64,000 nt of DNA from Bradyrhizobium sp. BR 10289 (lineage in GTDB: Bacteria > Pseudomonadota > Alphaproteobacteria > Rhizobiales > Xanthobacteraceae), in NCBI RefSeq assembly GCF_019455385.1, contig NZ_JACOFR010000005.1, forward strand, positions 295,519-359,518. The letters run 5' to 3'. Positions 24,407 to 33,971 of this stretch are shown piece after piece. Both the position numbers and the translations under genes were made by a program. A model generated the notes under the pieces. That model saw only the letters and a list, made by a program, of their open reading frames with translations, was not told the origin of the DNA and did not search any database. Each line of letters begins with the position of its first letter. Within the stretch, counting starts at the first letter, position 1.

Positions 24407-25078
24407 TCATTTGAGCGCATTCTTACTGCGGTACCTAGTAGCACCACCCTCTTTGATCATCTGCTCATTCCGTTCGAGAGACATTGCATTATCGGGCACA
24501 TCCTTCGTAATCACGGACCCTGAACCGATATAGGCGCCCGTGCCGATACTGACCGGCGCGACCAGCGAAGAATTGGTGCCAACGAAGGCGCCTTGCCCGA
24601 CGGTGGTCTTGTGCTTCTTGAAGCCGTCGTAGTTGCAGGTGATCGTGCCAGCGCCGATGTTGGAATTGGCGCCTACAGAGGCATCGCCAATATAAGAGAG
24701 ATGGTTGACCTTGACGCCGGCCTCCAGCGTCGCGGCCTTGGTCTCCACGAAATTGCCGATCCGCGCGCCGTCGCCGAGCGAAGTGCCGGGCCTCAAACGT
24801 GCATAGGGACCGATCGAGACGTTCTTGCCGAGCGTCGTCTGCACGATGTGCGAAAAGGAGTGGATCACGGTGCCGTCGGCGATCGACACGCCGGGGCCGA
24901 TCACCACGAACGGCTCGATGGTGACGTCCTTGCCGAACACGGTGTCGACGGACAGAAAGACCGTGTCCGGCGCGATCAGCGTGACGCCGGCTTCCATCGC
25001 CGCTTTGCGCAATCGCACTTGCAGTGCAGCCTCATCTTCCGCGAGTTTGACGGTAGGGGTCATTCTAGGTGAGTTCAT
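24407..25078 (-). pseudogene. glmU: C-terminal acetyltransferase half of GlmU, standing alone
   Basis: 223 codons match the second half of Glm[22 protein letters not shown], then left-handed beta-helix hexapeptides ([44 protein letters not shown]), the [30 protein letters not shown] active region and [21 protein letters not shown]. The ~225-residue uridyltransferase domain is absent. The last ~25 residues diverge from the usual GlmU tail and look AT-richer. An ATG and an open frame exist, so a stand-alone N-acetyltransferase could be made. More likely it is a partial duplicate, with the full glmU elsewhere. Confidence 0.75.
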
Positions 25079-25254
25079 CGAGTGATTGGGGGAGACAACT
25101 CCGAAATATAGCGAAAAGCTCTCATCGTGCCAAATGAAGACAGATCTGGCACGACCATTCAGCCATCCCGTCGCGTACTGCAGCCGTTTTAGCCCATTTA
25201 CTAATTGTTAACCAGAATCGTCGTCGCATGCTCGGTCAGCGGGAGGGCCAACTC

Positions 25255-25341
25255 ATGTGGGTCGATCTTCTGGTTGGGTGCATCATTGCGGCGCCAGGGG
25301 TGCTGTACGGCGCGATTCAGTATGTGCAATATCTGCAGTAG
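25255..25341 (+). CDS. 28-aa single-TM miniprotein
   Basis: MWVDLLVGCIIAAPGVLYGA followed by IQYVQYLQ: one hydrophobic helix and little else. A strong GGGAGGG site lies 8 bases upstream. It ends 10 bp before the start of the following HTH gene on the same strand, so the two look like an operon. Confidence 0.4.
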   Translation: MWVDLLVGCIIAAPGVLYGAIQYVQYLQ

Positions 25342-25351
25342 TGGAAGTTCG

Positions 25352-25633
25352 ATGTCGGCATATTACCCGTTGCTAAAGAAATGGTCAGCCGCGGAGCACG
25401 AACAGCTGAAGGAGTTAGCAGCAGCGGGAACGCGTCCAAATGACATTGCGCAAAGGCTGGAGCGGACGGAAGAAAGTCTGAGCTTGGCAGCACAGCATTC
25501 CTTTGCGTCTCATTACGAAGAAGCGCCGGAGCACTCGCTTTGTCATTCTCAGTCCCATTCGTTTTTAGGAATTGTGCCCGGCAGCGGCTTGAGCTGTTCG
25601 AGACCGGCCTCGATGACATGTAGCTCTCTCTGA
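25352..25633 (+). CDS. Small HTH-like protein (window HTH family, member 2), possibly frameshifted
   Basis: 93 aa. The N-terminal ~50 residues match the local HTH family: KKWSAAEHEQLKELAAAGTRPNDIAQRLERTEESL, with the conserved Trp, acidic helix and IA..L.R.E.S. Past residue 50, Ser/His-rich sequence replaces the expected basic recognition segment and runs into the end of a convergent gene, so a frameshift there is likely. It follows a one-TM miniprotein by 10 bp. Confidence 0.5.
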   Translation: MSAYYPLLKKWSAAEHEQLKELAAAGTRPNDIAQRLERTEESLSLAAQHSFASHYEEAPEHSLCHSQSHSFLGIVPGSGLSCSRPASMTCSSL

Positions 25634-25782
25634 ACGACTTCCACAGAGCCGGCCACGTCAAGGCTTGTCACCGCCTGCAACTCAGCGAGGAGCTTGCGCC
25701 GATGCGTTTGCAGGTTTTCTAGCGCGCGACGATCATTCGTCTTCACGTAGCTCGCGACGATCATCTCGACAGCTTTTGACAT
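25549..25782 (-). CDS. Small hypothetical helical protein
   Basis: 77 aa: MSKAVEMIVASYVKTNDRRALENLQTHRRKLLAELQAVTS, then VEVVQRELHVIEAGLEQLK. It is two long amphipathic helices resembling a recurrent Bradyrhizobium small protein (VASYVKLNNRKALEDL-like). Function unknown. Its 3' end overlaps the tail of the convergent HTH frame. Confidence 0.6.
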   Translation of the reverse strand: MSKAVEMIVASYVKTNDRRALENLQTHRRKLLAELQAVTSLDVAGSVEVVQRELHVIEAGLEQLKPLPGTIPKNEWD

Positions 25783-25937
25783 TGTTCAACTTTTAAGCCG
25801 ATCCGCAGATCTTCGGCCGACATATTGGACGTTGCCTGCCTTGACCTCGTAGCGAGGCTAGAGCGGGGCCAGCTCGGCGATCAATATTGAACTTTAAAGG
25901 ACTGGCGCCAGCGTGAACCGGCTGATCTTGGGTAGCT

Positions 25938-26357
25938 TCAGCGAGATAGCTCCGCTACGTACTCCTTCGGCAATCCCATCTTGCCGGCTACGGCTTGCAA
26001 AGCGGCAGCGTATTCATGGTTGCCGCTCACCTTTTCGGGCGTGTAGGGCAAATTGAAGCAAAGGGCAAGTTCGGCTGTGCCGTCAGGTAGTTGCACAAGC
26101 ACAGGCTCAGGTCGGTACGCTGCGACACTCGGCTCCGAATACAATTGGTCGAGCTCAGCGTGCGTGAGGTGCACGGTTGTGCCGTACACGCGACCGCTAG
26201 AGCTTGGAACGAGCGTTGCACGGGCTCCCAGGTGCAAGACGAAGCGCTCGACGAACGCTTGCCGTGCCCCCAATGGTCGCAAGCCTTTCGCCTCAAGAGC
26301 TTCCGGGTCCATGAAAAGCCCGTAGAAAAAGACCGCAACTCGTTCAGCCACTGTCAC
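25938..26357 (-). CDS. Gamma-glutamylcyclotransferase-like (AIG2/GGCT) protein
   Basis: 139 aa. The opening VAVFFYGLFMDPEALEAKGL is the FYG..M....L signature of the GGCT fold. RVYGTTVHLTHAELDQLYSEP is the family's later segment, and CFNLPYTPEKVSGNHEYAAAL lies near the end. Relatives act on gamma-glutamyl amines or are poorly characterised. A second GTG two codons in is an equally good start behind GAGGGGG. Confidence 0.65.
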   Translation of the reverse strand: MTVAERVAVFFYGLFMDPEALEAKGLRPLGARQAFVERFVLHLGARATLVPSSSGRVYGTTVHLTHAELDQLYSEPSVAAYRPEPVLVQLPDGTAELALCFNLPYTPEKVSGNHEYAAALQAVAGKMGLPKEYVAELSR

Positions 26358-26402
26358 CCCCTCAAGATCGAAGTCTTCCTCCGGCGAGGTCGACCATAAT
26401 GT

Positions 26403-26918
26403 TCACACCATAGGTGAGAAGCTGGCAAGCCATCTCCTGCACAGGTCTTGAATCAAGGCGCGCGCGTCTGTGAGTGACATCCGGGACGCCTGATCTCGCT
26501 GCTTAGGCCACCTTAGTTTGGAATGGAGATCGAATTGTGCACCGGAGGTAAAGGCTTTGATGTGCCTGGCGCTTGGCCAGCCAATTCGCTCTGGGCCATT
26601 TTTGCCAAAGCGCTGCTCAATATCCCCCCTCATGATCTCGAAGGCGTTGTAGAGGTCGACCCAGTCACGGGCCATGCCCAAGTAGCCGAAGACGTCGGCG
26701 ATGTCGTCATTCAGAACGGATGCCATGAGTATCCGGTCTTCAGCCCTAGAATCGAGCTTAACTCGCATTCGAGCTTCATCATCGAATGACACCGCCTGTA
26801 GCATATGCTCGGAGTTCCACCTTCCGTCTGCGGATTGCCTGTAAAAACGTCCACCTAAACGGAGCGGAACCTCATCGGTATCATTTAGGAAAAGGATTCC
26901 GTTCACGAGATCGATCAA
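26403..26918 (-). CDS. Hypothetical protein
   Basis: 171 aa, soluble, mixed alpha/beta composition, with segments DEVPLRLGGRFYRQSADGRWNS, NDDIADVFGYLGMARDWVDLYNAFEIMRGDI and LTDARALIQDLCRRWL. No family is recognised. The start is a TTG without a clear ribosome site; a GTG four codons later is possible. It is followed downstream (same strand) by the GGCT-like gene. Confidence 0.55.
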   Translation of the reverse strand: MIDLVNGILFLNDTDEVPLRLGGRFYRQSADGRWNSEHMLQAVSFDDEARMRVKLDSRAEDRILMASVLNDDIADVFGYLGMARDWVDLYNAFEIMRGDIEQRFGKNGPERIGWPSARHIKAFTSGAQFDLHSKLRWPKQRDQASRMSLTDARALIQDLCRRWLASFSPMV

Positions 26919-27159
26919 TCTTTGAGTCTACCTGATGATAGCTCGATGCTCGTCGAGCCCGTTCAGGTGCTCAGAAAGCAAGATGGTCCTCTCGCCCTCT
27001 TAAACACGAAGTCGCTGAATTTGAAGATGGCTCGTATCGGAAAAAATAGAAGCAGGCGTCGTCGAGCGTGGTGCTCTTCCCATCCAACTCAACGGCAATT
27101 CGACCATCAATCGGATCCATTGCTTCCTTCGAATACGCGGGTTTAGATCAGGACGTACA
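26919..27159. other. Intergenic stretch without a supported gene
   Basis: A 74-codon plus-strand frame is present but lacks a ribosome site and any recognisable motif; nothing else is supported here. Confidence 0.3.
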
Positions 27160-27477
27160 CTAAGTCGACTTGTGGGGAACCAATACTGGAGGATCGGGTA
27201 TCGCCATAGGCGGCTGGCGGTGGGGCTCGGAGGATTCCCAAAGGATCTTTGAAATCAAGGCAAGCGGCCGGATGCGAATAAAAGAGAAAAATACACCACA
27301 TAGCGTGCAAAGAAGTGCAAGGCGCATGGCAAGAGAGCTCCGCAATCGAACAACTAGGCAGTCCTGGCGGTGAAGGCCGACGAGAAGATCACAGGTTGCA
27401 ATCGCGTGAAACTTGATCGAATCCCGAACGGTCTCCTTCGAGGCACGCTTCGGGCCGCCAATGGCCATCGTGCTCAT
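27160..27477 (-). pseudogene. Stub of a type I secretion adaptor gene (HlyD-like), truncated
   Basis: The ATG overlaps the stop of the upstream ABC transporter gene as ATGA, the usual coupling of hlyB- and hlyD-type genes. The first ~25 residues (MSTMAIGGPKRASKETVRDS...) are compatible with the cytoplasmic tail of a membrane-fusion protein. What follows (LLVGLHRQDCLVVRLRS...) bears no resemblance to the ~430-residue adaptor, and the frame stops after 105 codons. I infer that a deletion or insertion removed most of the adaptor. The assignment rests on position more than on sequence. Confidence 0.45.
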
Positions 27478-29222
27478 GACTTTGCCACTCCGCCTTCACT
27501 GACGACCTTGATCGGTGCCGGCGGGGTCGCGCGCGGCTGCAGCACCTGGGAGAGGACCTGCTCCTTCGGACCGAAGGCCTGCATGCGGCCGTCGCGCAGC
27601 ACCAGGATCTGGTCGACCGCCTCGACGCCGATCGGACGGTGCGCCACCACGATGACGATGGCGCCGCGCTCGCGGGCGGAACGGATGGCGCGCGTCAGCG
27701 CCTCGTCGCCCTCGGTGTCGAGATTGGAATTGGGCTCGTCGAGCACCACCAGGAACGGATTGCCGAACAGTGCCCGCGCCAGCGCCACGCGCTGGGCCTG
27801 CCCTGCGGAGAGCGCCGTGCCCTGCTCGCCGACCTGGGTGTTGTAGCCCTCGCGCATCTTGATGATCATCTCGTGCACGCCGGCTTCCTTCGCCGCAGCG
27901 ATGATGGCGTCCGACGTCGCCTCGGGATCGAAGCGGCTGATGTTCTGCGCGATGGTGCCGCCAAACAGCTCGACGTCCTGCGGCAGATAGCCGATGTGGC
28001 GGCCGAGGATATCGGACGACCATTGATCGAGCGCCGCGCCGTCGAGCCGCACCTTGCCGCGGACGGGATGCCAGACGCCGACGAGGGCACGGATCAGCGA
28101 CGACTTGCCCGAGCCGCTCGGCCCTATCACGCCGAGGCCGTTGCCGGCCTGAAGCGCGAAGGTGACGTCCTGCACGATCAGGCGCTGGTCGCCCGGCGGC
28201 ACCATGGCGACGCCCTCGACCGAGAGGCGGCTGGTGGGCGCCTGCAACTGCGTCGGCGTGGCCTGCGCCGGCATCTGCTCCAGAAGGCGCGTGAGGCGCT
28301 GCCAGCTCTGGCGGGCCGCGACAAAGGATTTCCAATGTGCGATGGCCAGATCCACCGGCGCGAGCGCGCGGGCGGACAGGATCGACCCGGCGATGATGAT
28401 GCCGGCGGTCGCCTCCTGGTTGATCACGAGATAGGCGCCGACGGCGAGGACGGCCGATTGCAGCATCATGCGCAGCACTTTTGCCACCGCGCCGAGACCG
28501 CCCGAGACGTCGCTCGCGCGCTGATTGCCGGCGAGGTATTTTTCGTTGGCCTCGCTCCAGCGCGCGTTCATGTGGCCGGCCATGCCCATGGACACCATGA
28601 CTTCGGCGTTGCGGCGGCTGGCCGCGGCGAGATCGTTGCGCTGGGCGGCAAGGCCCATCGCCTCCTTCGCCGGCTGGCGCGACATGAATTCTGTGACCAA
28701 CGTCAGCCCGACCAGGATGATGGCGCCGACCAGCGCGGTGACGCCGATCATGACGTGGAAGGCGAAGCAGATGGCGAGGTAGAGCGGCAGCCAGGGCAGA
28801 TCGAAGAACGCGCTCGGGCCCATGCCGCCGAGGAAGGAACGGACATTGTCGAGGTCGCGCAGCGGCTGCAGGCCCTCATTGCGGCTGCCGACCAGCAGCG
28901 GCAGGCGCACGACGGTGTCGAACACGCGCTTGTTGAGCGCCTCGTCCAGCGCGGTGCCCACGCGCCCCAGGATCCTGTTGCGGATCATGTCGAGCACGCC
29001 CTGGGCCATGTAGAGGAAGCTCGCCAGGATGATCAGGCCGACCAGGGTCGGAACGCTGCGGCTCGGCAGCACCCGGTCGTAGACCTCCAGCATGAAGATC
29101 GACCCGGTCAGATAGAGCAGGTTGATCATGCAGCTGATCAAGCCGACGCCGACGAACGCCGTGCGACAGGCGCGCAAGGCGTCACCGAGCTCCGAGCGGC
29201 GGACGCCTGGGATGGCTGCCAT
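27474..29222 (-). CDS. Type I secretion ABC transporter (permease-ATPase, PrtD/HlyB type)
   Basis: 582 aa. An N-terminal membrane domain of six TM helices (LISCMINLLYLTGSIFMLEVYDRVLPSRS is the typical PrtD-type opening) is joined to an ATPase. The ATPase carries Walker A GPSGSGKSSLIRAL, Q-loop LPQDVELFGGTI, signature LSAGQAQRVALARALF, Walker B FLVVLDEPNSNLD and a late AHRP. It exports unfolded proteins through a tripartite channel with an HlyD-like adaptor and a TolC-like outer-membrane protein. The chosen ATG (MAAIPGVRRSELG) fits the family; an upstream in-frame start adds 14 residues. GC content is higher than in its neighbours. The adaptor gene that should follow is only a stub. Confidence 0.9.
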   Translation of the reverse strand: MAAIPGVRRSELGDALRACRTAFVGVGLISCMINLLYLTGSIFMLEVYDRVLPSRSVPTLVGLIILASFLYMAQGVLDMIRNRILGRVGTALDEALNKRVFDTVVRLPLLVGSRNEGLQPLRDLDNVRSFLGGMGPSAFFDLPWLPLYLAICFAFHVMIGVTALVGAIILVGLTLVTEFMSRQPAKEAMGLAAQRNDLAAASRRNAEVMVSMGMAGHMNARWSEANEKYLAGNQRASDVSGGLGAVAKVLRMMLQSAVLAVGAYLVINQEATAGIIIAGSILSARALAPVDLAIAHWKSFVAARQSWQRLTRLLEQMPAQATPTQLQAPTSRLSVEGVAMVPPGDQRLIVQDVTFALQAGNGLGVIGPSGSGKSSLIRALVGVWHPVRGKVRLDGAALDQWSSDILGRHIGYLPQDVELFGGTIAQNISRFDPEATSDAIIAAAKEAGVHEMIIKMREGYNTQVGEQGTALSAGQAQRVALARALFGNPFLVVLDEPNSNLDTEGDEALTRAIRSARERGAIVIVVAHRPIGVEAVDQILVLRDGRMQAFGPKEQVLSQVLQPRATPPAPIKVVSEGGVAKS

Positions 29223-29417
29223 CCGTGATCCCCAAAAATCGATTTGAATTGAAATTGCTAGCACTTCTAGCTAACACTTTCGATGGTGACGGAATGTGAG
29301 CTAGCTCACAGTGCTTTTGGCCTTTGCGACGGCAAGCACCTCGTCGTGCGGGTCGTTTCTGGTAGTTAATATTAGTGAGTTGTCGTTCCGATGCCTTGGA
29401 AGAATACTGGCCCAACT

Positions 29418-29525
29418 ATGGTAGCAGGCTTTTTAATTACCGGCGGCGTTGCCATCTTGGCTCTTGGTGTCACGTTCGCCGCCGTGATGTATATTGACGT
29501 TTGCGCCGAGCGAAAGCGACGCTAG
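29418..29525 (+). CDS. 35-aa single-TM miniprotein
   Basis: MVAGFLITGGVAILALGVTF is followed by a short tail ending in a basic ERKRR: one TM helix with a positive cytoplasmic end. The ribosome site is weak. It converges tail-to-tail with an HTH-family fragment, the two stop codons overlapping by two bases. Confidence 0.35.
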   Translation: MVAGFLITGGVAILALGVTFAAVMYIDVCAERKRR

Positions 29526-29690
29526 GAAGCGCTACGACTCAGTGTGGTACTGCGCTGCTTGAACCACTTCATGGGCAGCCCAATGGCGTAGCCCCGCCTG
29601 CGAAGTTCTTGCTCAGTCCTGCTGAGCGTTTTGCAGATCGCCTGGAGCGGGCCCCAGGAGGGATCCGTTCCAATTTCATTACCATTTCTG
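29522..29690 (-). pseudogene. Fragment of a small HTH protein (window HTH family, member 3)
   Basis: The minus-strand frame ends KTLSRTEQELRRRGYAIG then LPMKWFKQRST, closely matching the end of the intact protein at 44034-44219 (ALGRPPEDLRRRAYLLGLPKKWFKRK). The expected N-terminal Trp helix is not found in frame, and sequence before the match is low in similarity, so the gene appears truncated or frameshifted. Confidence 0.5.
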
Positions 29691-29977
29691 CTCTTGGGGG
29701 AGGATATCGTGTCAGCCCTGCGTGCGCCGGAATGATCGGCGGTCCTGGCAGTGAGCCGTAAAGCCGCCCCGCAACCAAAATTCTCGACCATGCCCAGCAA
29801 GCAAGCGCGCCCGAGCTTATCGGGTTTGTCTTAGTTCTTCGCCCCAAGTATCTCAATTGCCATCCGGCGGCCTCTCCAACAGTCAATGCGACGTAACTTG
29901 AATTTAACCCGCTCTCTGCGAGCCATAAGCCATGGATACGCGATTATCCAGCCGGCAGAGGAAGGGTTTCCATCGCG

Positions 29978-30358
29978 ATGAATATAGGAGAAATCTTTGT
30001 CTTTGAGCGATTCAAAGCCGACGCGAACCGGTTAATCGCCCGGCTTGAGAACGAAGTAATAGGGCTTCGAGCAGAAAAGGCCGACTTAGAGGCCGATATC
30101 GAGAAAAAATATCAGTCAATGGCGATCCAACTCTGTCAGATCGCCGGATGGAAGGCAGCCCATGAGTTCTGGCGCAAGATTGCCTCTGAGGATCACCTTG
30201 AAGAGGCGATCGACGCTTGGACCCGCGCGTTCAATGCAAAAGCAGATGAACTGCATTCGCCGGAGTTGAAGAAGCAGATCCATCGTCGCTCTCACGCTCC
30301 AGGCGCGCGATTGTCGGCAAGGAGCGGTTCCATTGCTCCCTCCGAAATGAACGGTTAG
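29978..30358 (+). CDS. Hypothetical coiled-coil protein
   Basis: 126 aa. A probable coiled coil covers residues 12-45 (FKADANRLIARLENEVIGLRAEKADLEADI), followed by a helical, aromatic GWKAAHEFWRKIASEDHLEEAIDAW segment and a polar tail. No TM or signal peptide. No family is recognised. Confidence 0.5.
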   Translation: MNIGEIFVFERFKADANRLIARLENEVIGLRAEKADLEADIEKKYQSMAIQLCQIAGWKAAHEFWRKIASEDHLEEAIDAWTRAFNAKADELHSPELKKQIHRRSHAPGARLSARSGSIAPSEMNG

Positions 30359-30590
30359 AGCCGGATGGACACTAACCCTGTCTGTGCTGACTGTGCGCTC
30401 GGCTCTCTCATCTACAGCACACACTGCCTTGACCTAGTCGCAGAGTCGGGGAGGTCTTTCTCCGACTGGAGCATGATTATCCTGTTCTAGTTGTTCGTCC
30501 CATGATCTCATCGAGGTGCATACCGTACGTTGACTTTTTAAGGAGCATCACTCAAGTTGTACCGAGTTGAAATGCATGGGGGTTTGAGGA

Positions 30591-32525
30591 ATGCCGTCGA
30601 GGTTAGGGTCCGAGCACGTCGCCTTTACCACAACCCTCTGGAACCCGGGCCCTGTGCCGCAAATTGTCGGATTGAAAAACGGCTACATCGATCTGCTTTT
30701 CACGAGTGGCAATCTCCCCAACTACGCCTCGTCCGGCGGATTGTATGATCTTAGTGGCAACCTGATCCAAGCTTATGGGAGCAATTCGGGGTCGCATTCG
30801 ATCTGGAACAGCTACTCAGAGCTTGCGAATGGCGATCTCGCAGAAGCGTCGATCATCTTTAACGGGACCACGTACTCAATCAGCTATTATAACTCCGCGT
30901 ACGCGTATGGAGCTGGCTTTGTCACTACTGTGGTCCCCAGCACTACAGACCAACTAAGTGGCGCGAGCGTTTCGGATGGGACTCTCGCCGCAATTTCGTA
31001 CTACGAGCAGACGGGTTCGGGGTGGGAAGTTCGCGTCGTTGTTGATCCGGGCGGGGCTAATCAAAATCATCTTCTGATCGCACCATCGAATGCGGTTGTC
31101 TCCAGTTGGCCGGGGACAGAGATTGTTCAGCTTAGCAATGGGAATTATGCAGTCGGATGGGACTCAACCTCTGGCGCTCACCTAACGATCATCAACTCGG
31201 CTGGCACGATTCTGCATGATCAGACGTACGCGCCCACCACAAACGTGACTGATATTCTGCATTTCAGTTCATCTCACGTTGGATCGGGCGATCTCGGCAT
31301 CACGGAGTCTTACCAGGGACAAATCTACTTCTGGTATATGAACGGAAGCAACTACGGGTCTACGCAGCAGATCGTGAGCCCGGGATCTGAGACCCACGAT
31401 TACGCTCCTCAAGTGACTACCTTGAGCAACGGCGACTTCGTCGTGGCTTGGTACAATTCAGATACTCACTCGATCGAAGCTCAGCTGCTCGATCCGACCG
31501 GCGCGAATATTGGCTCGACGCTACTGGTCAGTTCCGATGCGAACAACGTGAGCAACTTGTCAGTTTCGGCTCTGAGCGCTGGCGGATTTGCCGTGGCGTA
31601 CGCTACCGACAGCGGAACGCAGGCTACCGTGAAGTTTCAAAACTTTTCGCTCGGGGCCACCAGCAATGACTATGGCGGCGATGGCAAATCCGATCTCCTC
31701 TTTCAGGACTCACAAGGAAAGATCGTGTCCTGGGATATGTCGGACCACACTTACAGCGGTTTTGCCTTTGGGACCGGCGCAGGTTCGAGCTGGCAATTCC
31801 AAAAGACTGGGGATTTCGACGGTGACGGCAATGCTGACCTACTTTGGAGAGACAATAGTGGCGACCTCGTTAGTTGGTCCATGCACGACCACCAGTATTC
31901 GGGCTTCGATCTCGGACACGTGGACACGAGCTGGCAGGTCGTTGGCGCGGGGGATTTTAACAACGATGGCAAGAGTGACATCCTATGGCGGGACAACAGT
32001 GGTGAACTTGTTTCATGGAACATGAACAACCACGCGCATTCGGGCGTAGATTACGGACACGTGGACACGACCTGGCAGGTCGTCGGAACCGGGGACTTCA
32101 ACCTCGACGGCACCACTGACATCTTGTGGCGAGACACCAGTGGCGAAGTGGTAGTATGGAACATAAACCCCAATGGCACCCATTCAGGTTTTGATTTCGG
32201 ACGCGTGGACAATTCGTTCCAGGTTACCGGCATTGGTGATTTCAATGGTGACGGCAATGCTGACATCCTGTGGCGGAATACTTCGACAGGAGATCTAATC
32301 AGCTGGGATGTGAAGGCGGACGGCAGCCACATCGGTTTCGATCTTGGCGTGGTCGACCCATCATTCAAGGTGGTCGATATTGGCGACTACAATGGCGATG
32401 GGAAGAGCGACATTGTTTTCCGCAATTCGGCAACCGGAAACGTCGTCACTTGGGACATGAACGATCACACTCATACGGGGTTCGATTTCGGAAGAGTGGA
32501 CTCCTCATTCCATCTACTCGCGTAG
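30591..32525 (+). CDS. FG-GAP/VCBS-repeat protein, predicted type I secretion substrate
   Basis: 644 aa. Residues ~1-355 contain beta-strand repeats with a recurring LSNGDFVVAWYNSDTHSIEAQLLDPTG pattern. From ~360 to the end are six regular modules of about 48 residues, each of the type GDFDGDGNADLLWRDNSG, then LVSWSMHDH, then YSGFDLGHVDTSWQVVG. The DxDGDGxxD loops are calcium-binding and the modules should close a beta-propeller. There is no N-terminal signal peptide, as expected for type I export. The protein ends exactly at a module boundary (FGRVDSSFHLLA). A paralogue lies 1.4 kb downstream and a type I ABC transporter 1.4 kb upstream. The substrate role is inferred. Confidence 0.8.
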   Translation: MPSRLGSEHVAFTTTLWNPGPVPQIVGLKNGYIDLLFTSGNLPNYASSGGLYDLSGNLIQAYGSNSGSHSIWNSYSELANGDLAEASIIFNGTTYSISYYNSAYAYGAGFVTTVVPSTTDQLSGASVSDGTLAAISYYEQTGSGWEVRVVVDPGGANQNHLLIAPSNAVVSSWPGTEIVQLSNGNYAVGWDSTSGAHLTIINSAGTILHDQTYAPTTNVTDILHFSSSHVGSGDLGITESYQGQIYFWYMNGSNYGSTQQIVSPGSETHDYAPQVTTLSNGDFVVAWYNSDTHSIEAQLLDPTGANIGSTLLVSSDANNVSNLSVSALSAGGFAVAYATDSGTQATVKFQNFSLGATSNDYGGDGKSDLLFQDSQGKIVSWDMSDHTYSGFAFGTGAGSSWQFQKTGDFDGDGNADLLWRDNSGDLVSWSMHDHQYSGFDLGHVDTSWQVVGAGDFNNDGKSDILWRDNSGELVSWNMNNHAHSGVDYGHVDTTWQVVGTGDFNLDGTTDILWRDTSGEVVVWNINPNGTHSGFDFGRVDNSFQVTGIGDFNGDGNADILWRNTSTGDLISWDVKADGSHIGFDLGVVDPSFKVVDIGDYNGDGKSDIVFRNSATGNVVTWDMNDHTHTGFDFGRVDSSFHLLA

Positions 32526-32719
32526 TTGCGACGTCGTAATCTCATTGTCAGACATCAGCGAGCAATTTGACAATGGATGTCCGGCAACGGGCCGGCGCTG
32601 GATTTTGCACAACAACAAGCAAAGGAGTGAGCCTGAGTTGCGATCGGCCATGAATATTGTGGCCTTGGGCGTCTATTTTGCGGCTCGTACTTAGCTTCCT
32701 TCTAGGCCGAGTAACCTTA

Positions 32720-33217
32720 TTACCTGCTTCGCCTGTTCTTCTGCGGTGTTGCCGGCGCGTTTGCCTCAGCCTTCGACGACGCTAGGGCATCAACTCGTCC
32801 GGTTATAGAACCCAGCTGATCGGAAAGGAGTTTTCTCTCTCCTTGCTCCGCTGTGATCCTACGCTGAAGGTCGGCCACTTCCTTGTTTAGCTTCTGCTGG
32901 GTGCCTCGCACTTCTTCGGTGGTTTGCTGAAGCGCGGTTATCGCTCGGCGAATGGCATCGAGGCCGGGGTCCTGACGAGGCGCGCTTTGTGCCTTCTGCA
33001 ATACGTCGATCTTTTGGTTGATCCAAAAGGCCTCCATATAGGCACTCGCTTTCGGCGGTTCGGCCCGGCCCTTGGCCGCATTACTCCACGCGGGTTCGAT
33101 GGCGATTGCGCTGGGAAAGGACCATCGCTCCGAGGGCGCTCGCATTCCGAAATGGCCAAGGTGACATACAGCTTGAGCCTCCACAGACAGTAGAGGTGTA
33201 GCAACGACGATCGGCAA
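32720..33217 (-). CDS. Hypothetical coiled-coil protein
   Basis: 165 aa as an open frame. The supported part is the C-terminal two thirds: WINQKIDVLQKAQSAP, AIRRAITALQQTTEEVRGTQ, KLNKEVADLQRRITAEQGE, then SDQLGSITGRVDAL, a long coiled coil with a basic end. The N-terminal ~50 residues look less protein-like, and the first TM or signal segment may be in another frame. The true start is uncertain. Function unknown. Confidence 0.5.
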   Translation of the reverse strand: MPIVVATPLLSVEAQAVCHLGHFGMRAPSERWSFPSAIAIEPAWSNAAKGRAEPPKASAYMEAFWINQKIDVLQKAQSAPRQDPGLDAIRRAITALQQTTEEVRGTQQKLNKEVADLQRRITAEQGERKLLSDQLGSITGRVDALASSKAEANAPATPQKNRRSR

Positions 33218-33971
33218 ATGCTGTAGCTGAATTGCTACAACTCCCCCGGACGCGCGCCGATCGTGGGCTTGTTATCGCACCTGTACCAAGACAAGAGTTG
33301 TTATCCTGAGTCAGACGCTCTCAAGATTTATCATCCGGGTAGAACCATCAAATACGCCTGGGCCCGAGTTGACGGGCTGGCGTCCAGTTGCAACTTAGCT
33401 GCCTTCACACGTGCGCTTTATCCGACCCCAGCGACCATGAGATGCTTCGTTTGGCGGCTTTTGGCATCGTCGTCGTGCCACCGCGATCATTCGGGATCGC
33501 GTCCTCTATGAAGGCGGTGGCCTTCTTGATCGCGATCGTTTTCCCAGCCAGCCACCCAGCCCCCTTGATCGCGCTCTGCGACACCGCGATTGTCGCCACA
33601 CCGTTGTCCGTGCTCGTTCGTGGAGATGATGGAGAAGAACGGACGGCGCCGGGGCGCGCCTGGGTGACGGCGACTGAGGCGAATTCGGGTGGCATCTTTT
33701 GTCAGGCCGAGAAGAAGCACAGCCGGCGCCAAGCAAAATATCCGCGAGATCCGGCACCGACGGCTTTGCCCGGGGCGCATGGGTCTAATCGGTAGTTCAG
33801 GGCCGAAAAATCGGGTCTCCGTCTCTCAACTGAGTGCACACGAAATGAGCATTGAACCTATGCAGCCGTTGGGTGACTAAAGTGAGGGATGGACTACTTG
33901 TAATTTAGTCCTCGACAGGGGCATTAATTCGACCAAGCAAACCAAATTTCAAGAAGATTGGAGGCTCACGT
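33218..33971. other. 754-bp stretch with no confident gene
   Basis: Open frames exist on both strands (a plus frame with PSDHEMLRLAAFGIVVV, a minus frame with IAVSQSAIKGAGWLAGKTIA), but neither has a ribosome site or a firm family match. Decayed genes are possible. The last 60 bp form the leader of the next gene. Confidence 0.3.

Noticed and set aside
27639..29228. A 529-codon plus-strand frame opposite the type I ABC transporter
   Set aside because: Shadow of the ABC gene; composition (His/Arg/Asp-rich) without domains.
30557..30748. TTG-started frame with AAGGAG upstream of the 644-aa FG-GAP gene
   Set aside because: It is out of frame with the repeat protein and has no protein-like features; it may only hint that the real N terminus is uncertain.
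31660..32520. Regular ~144-bp periodicity in the DNA, considered as a satellite or CRISPR-like repeat
   Set aside because: It reflects the 48-residue FG-GAP modules of the encoded protein; there are no identical repeats with unique spacers.
33405..33695. Overlapping 96-codon minus and 135-codon plus frames
   Set aside because: Neither has a ribosome site or a family; the plus frame faintly recalls an HAD-phosphatase end, but not enough to call.
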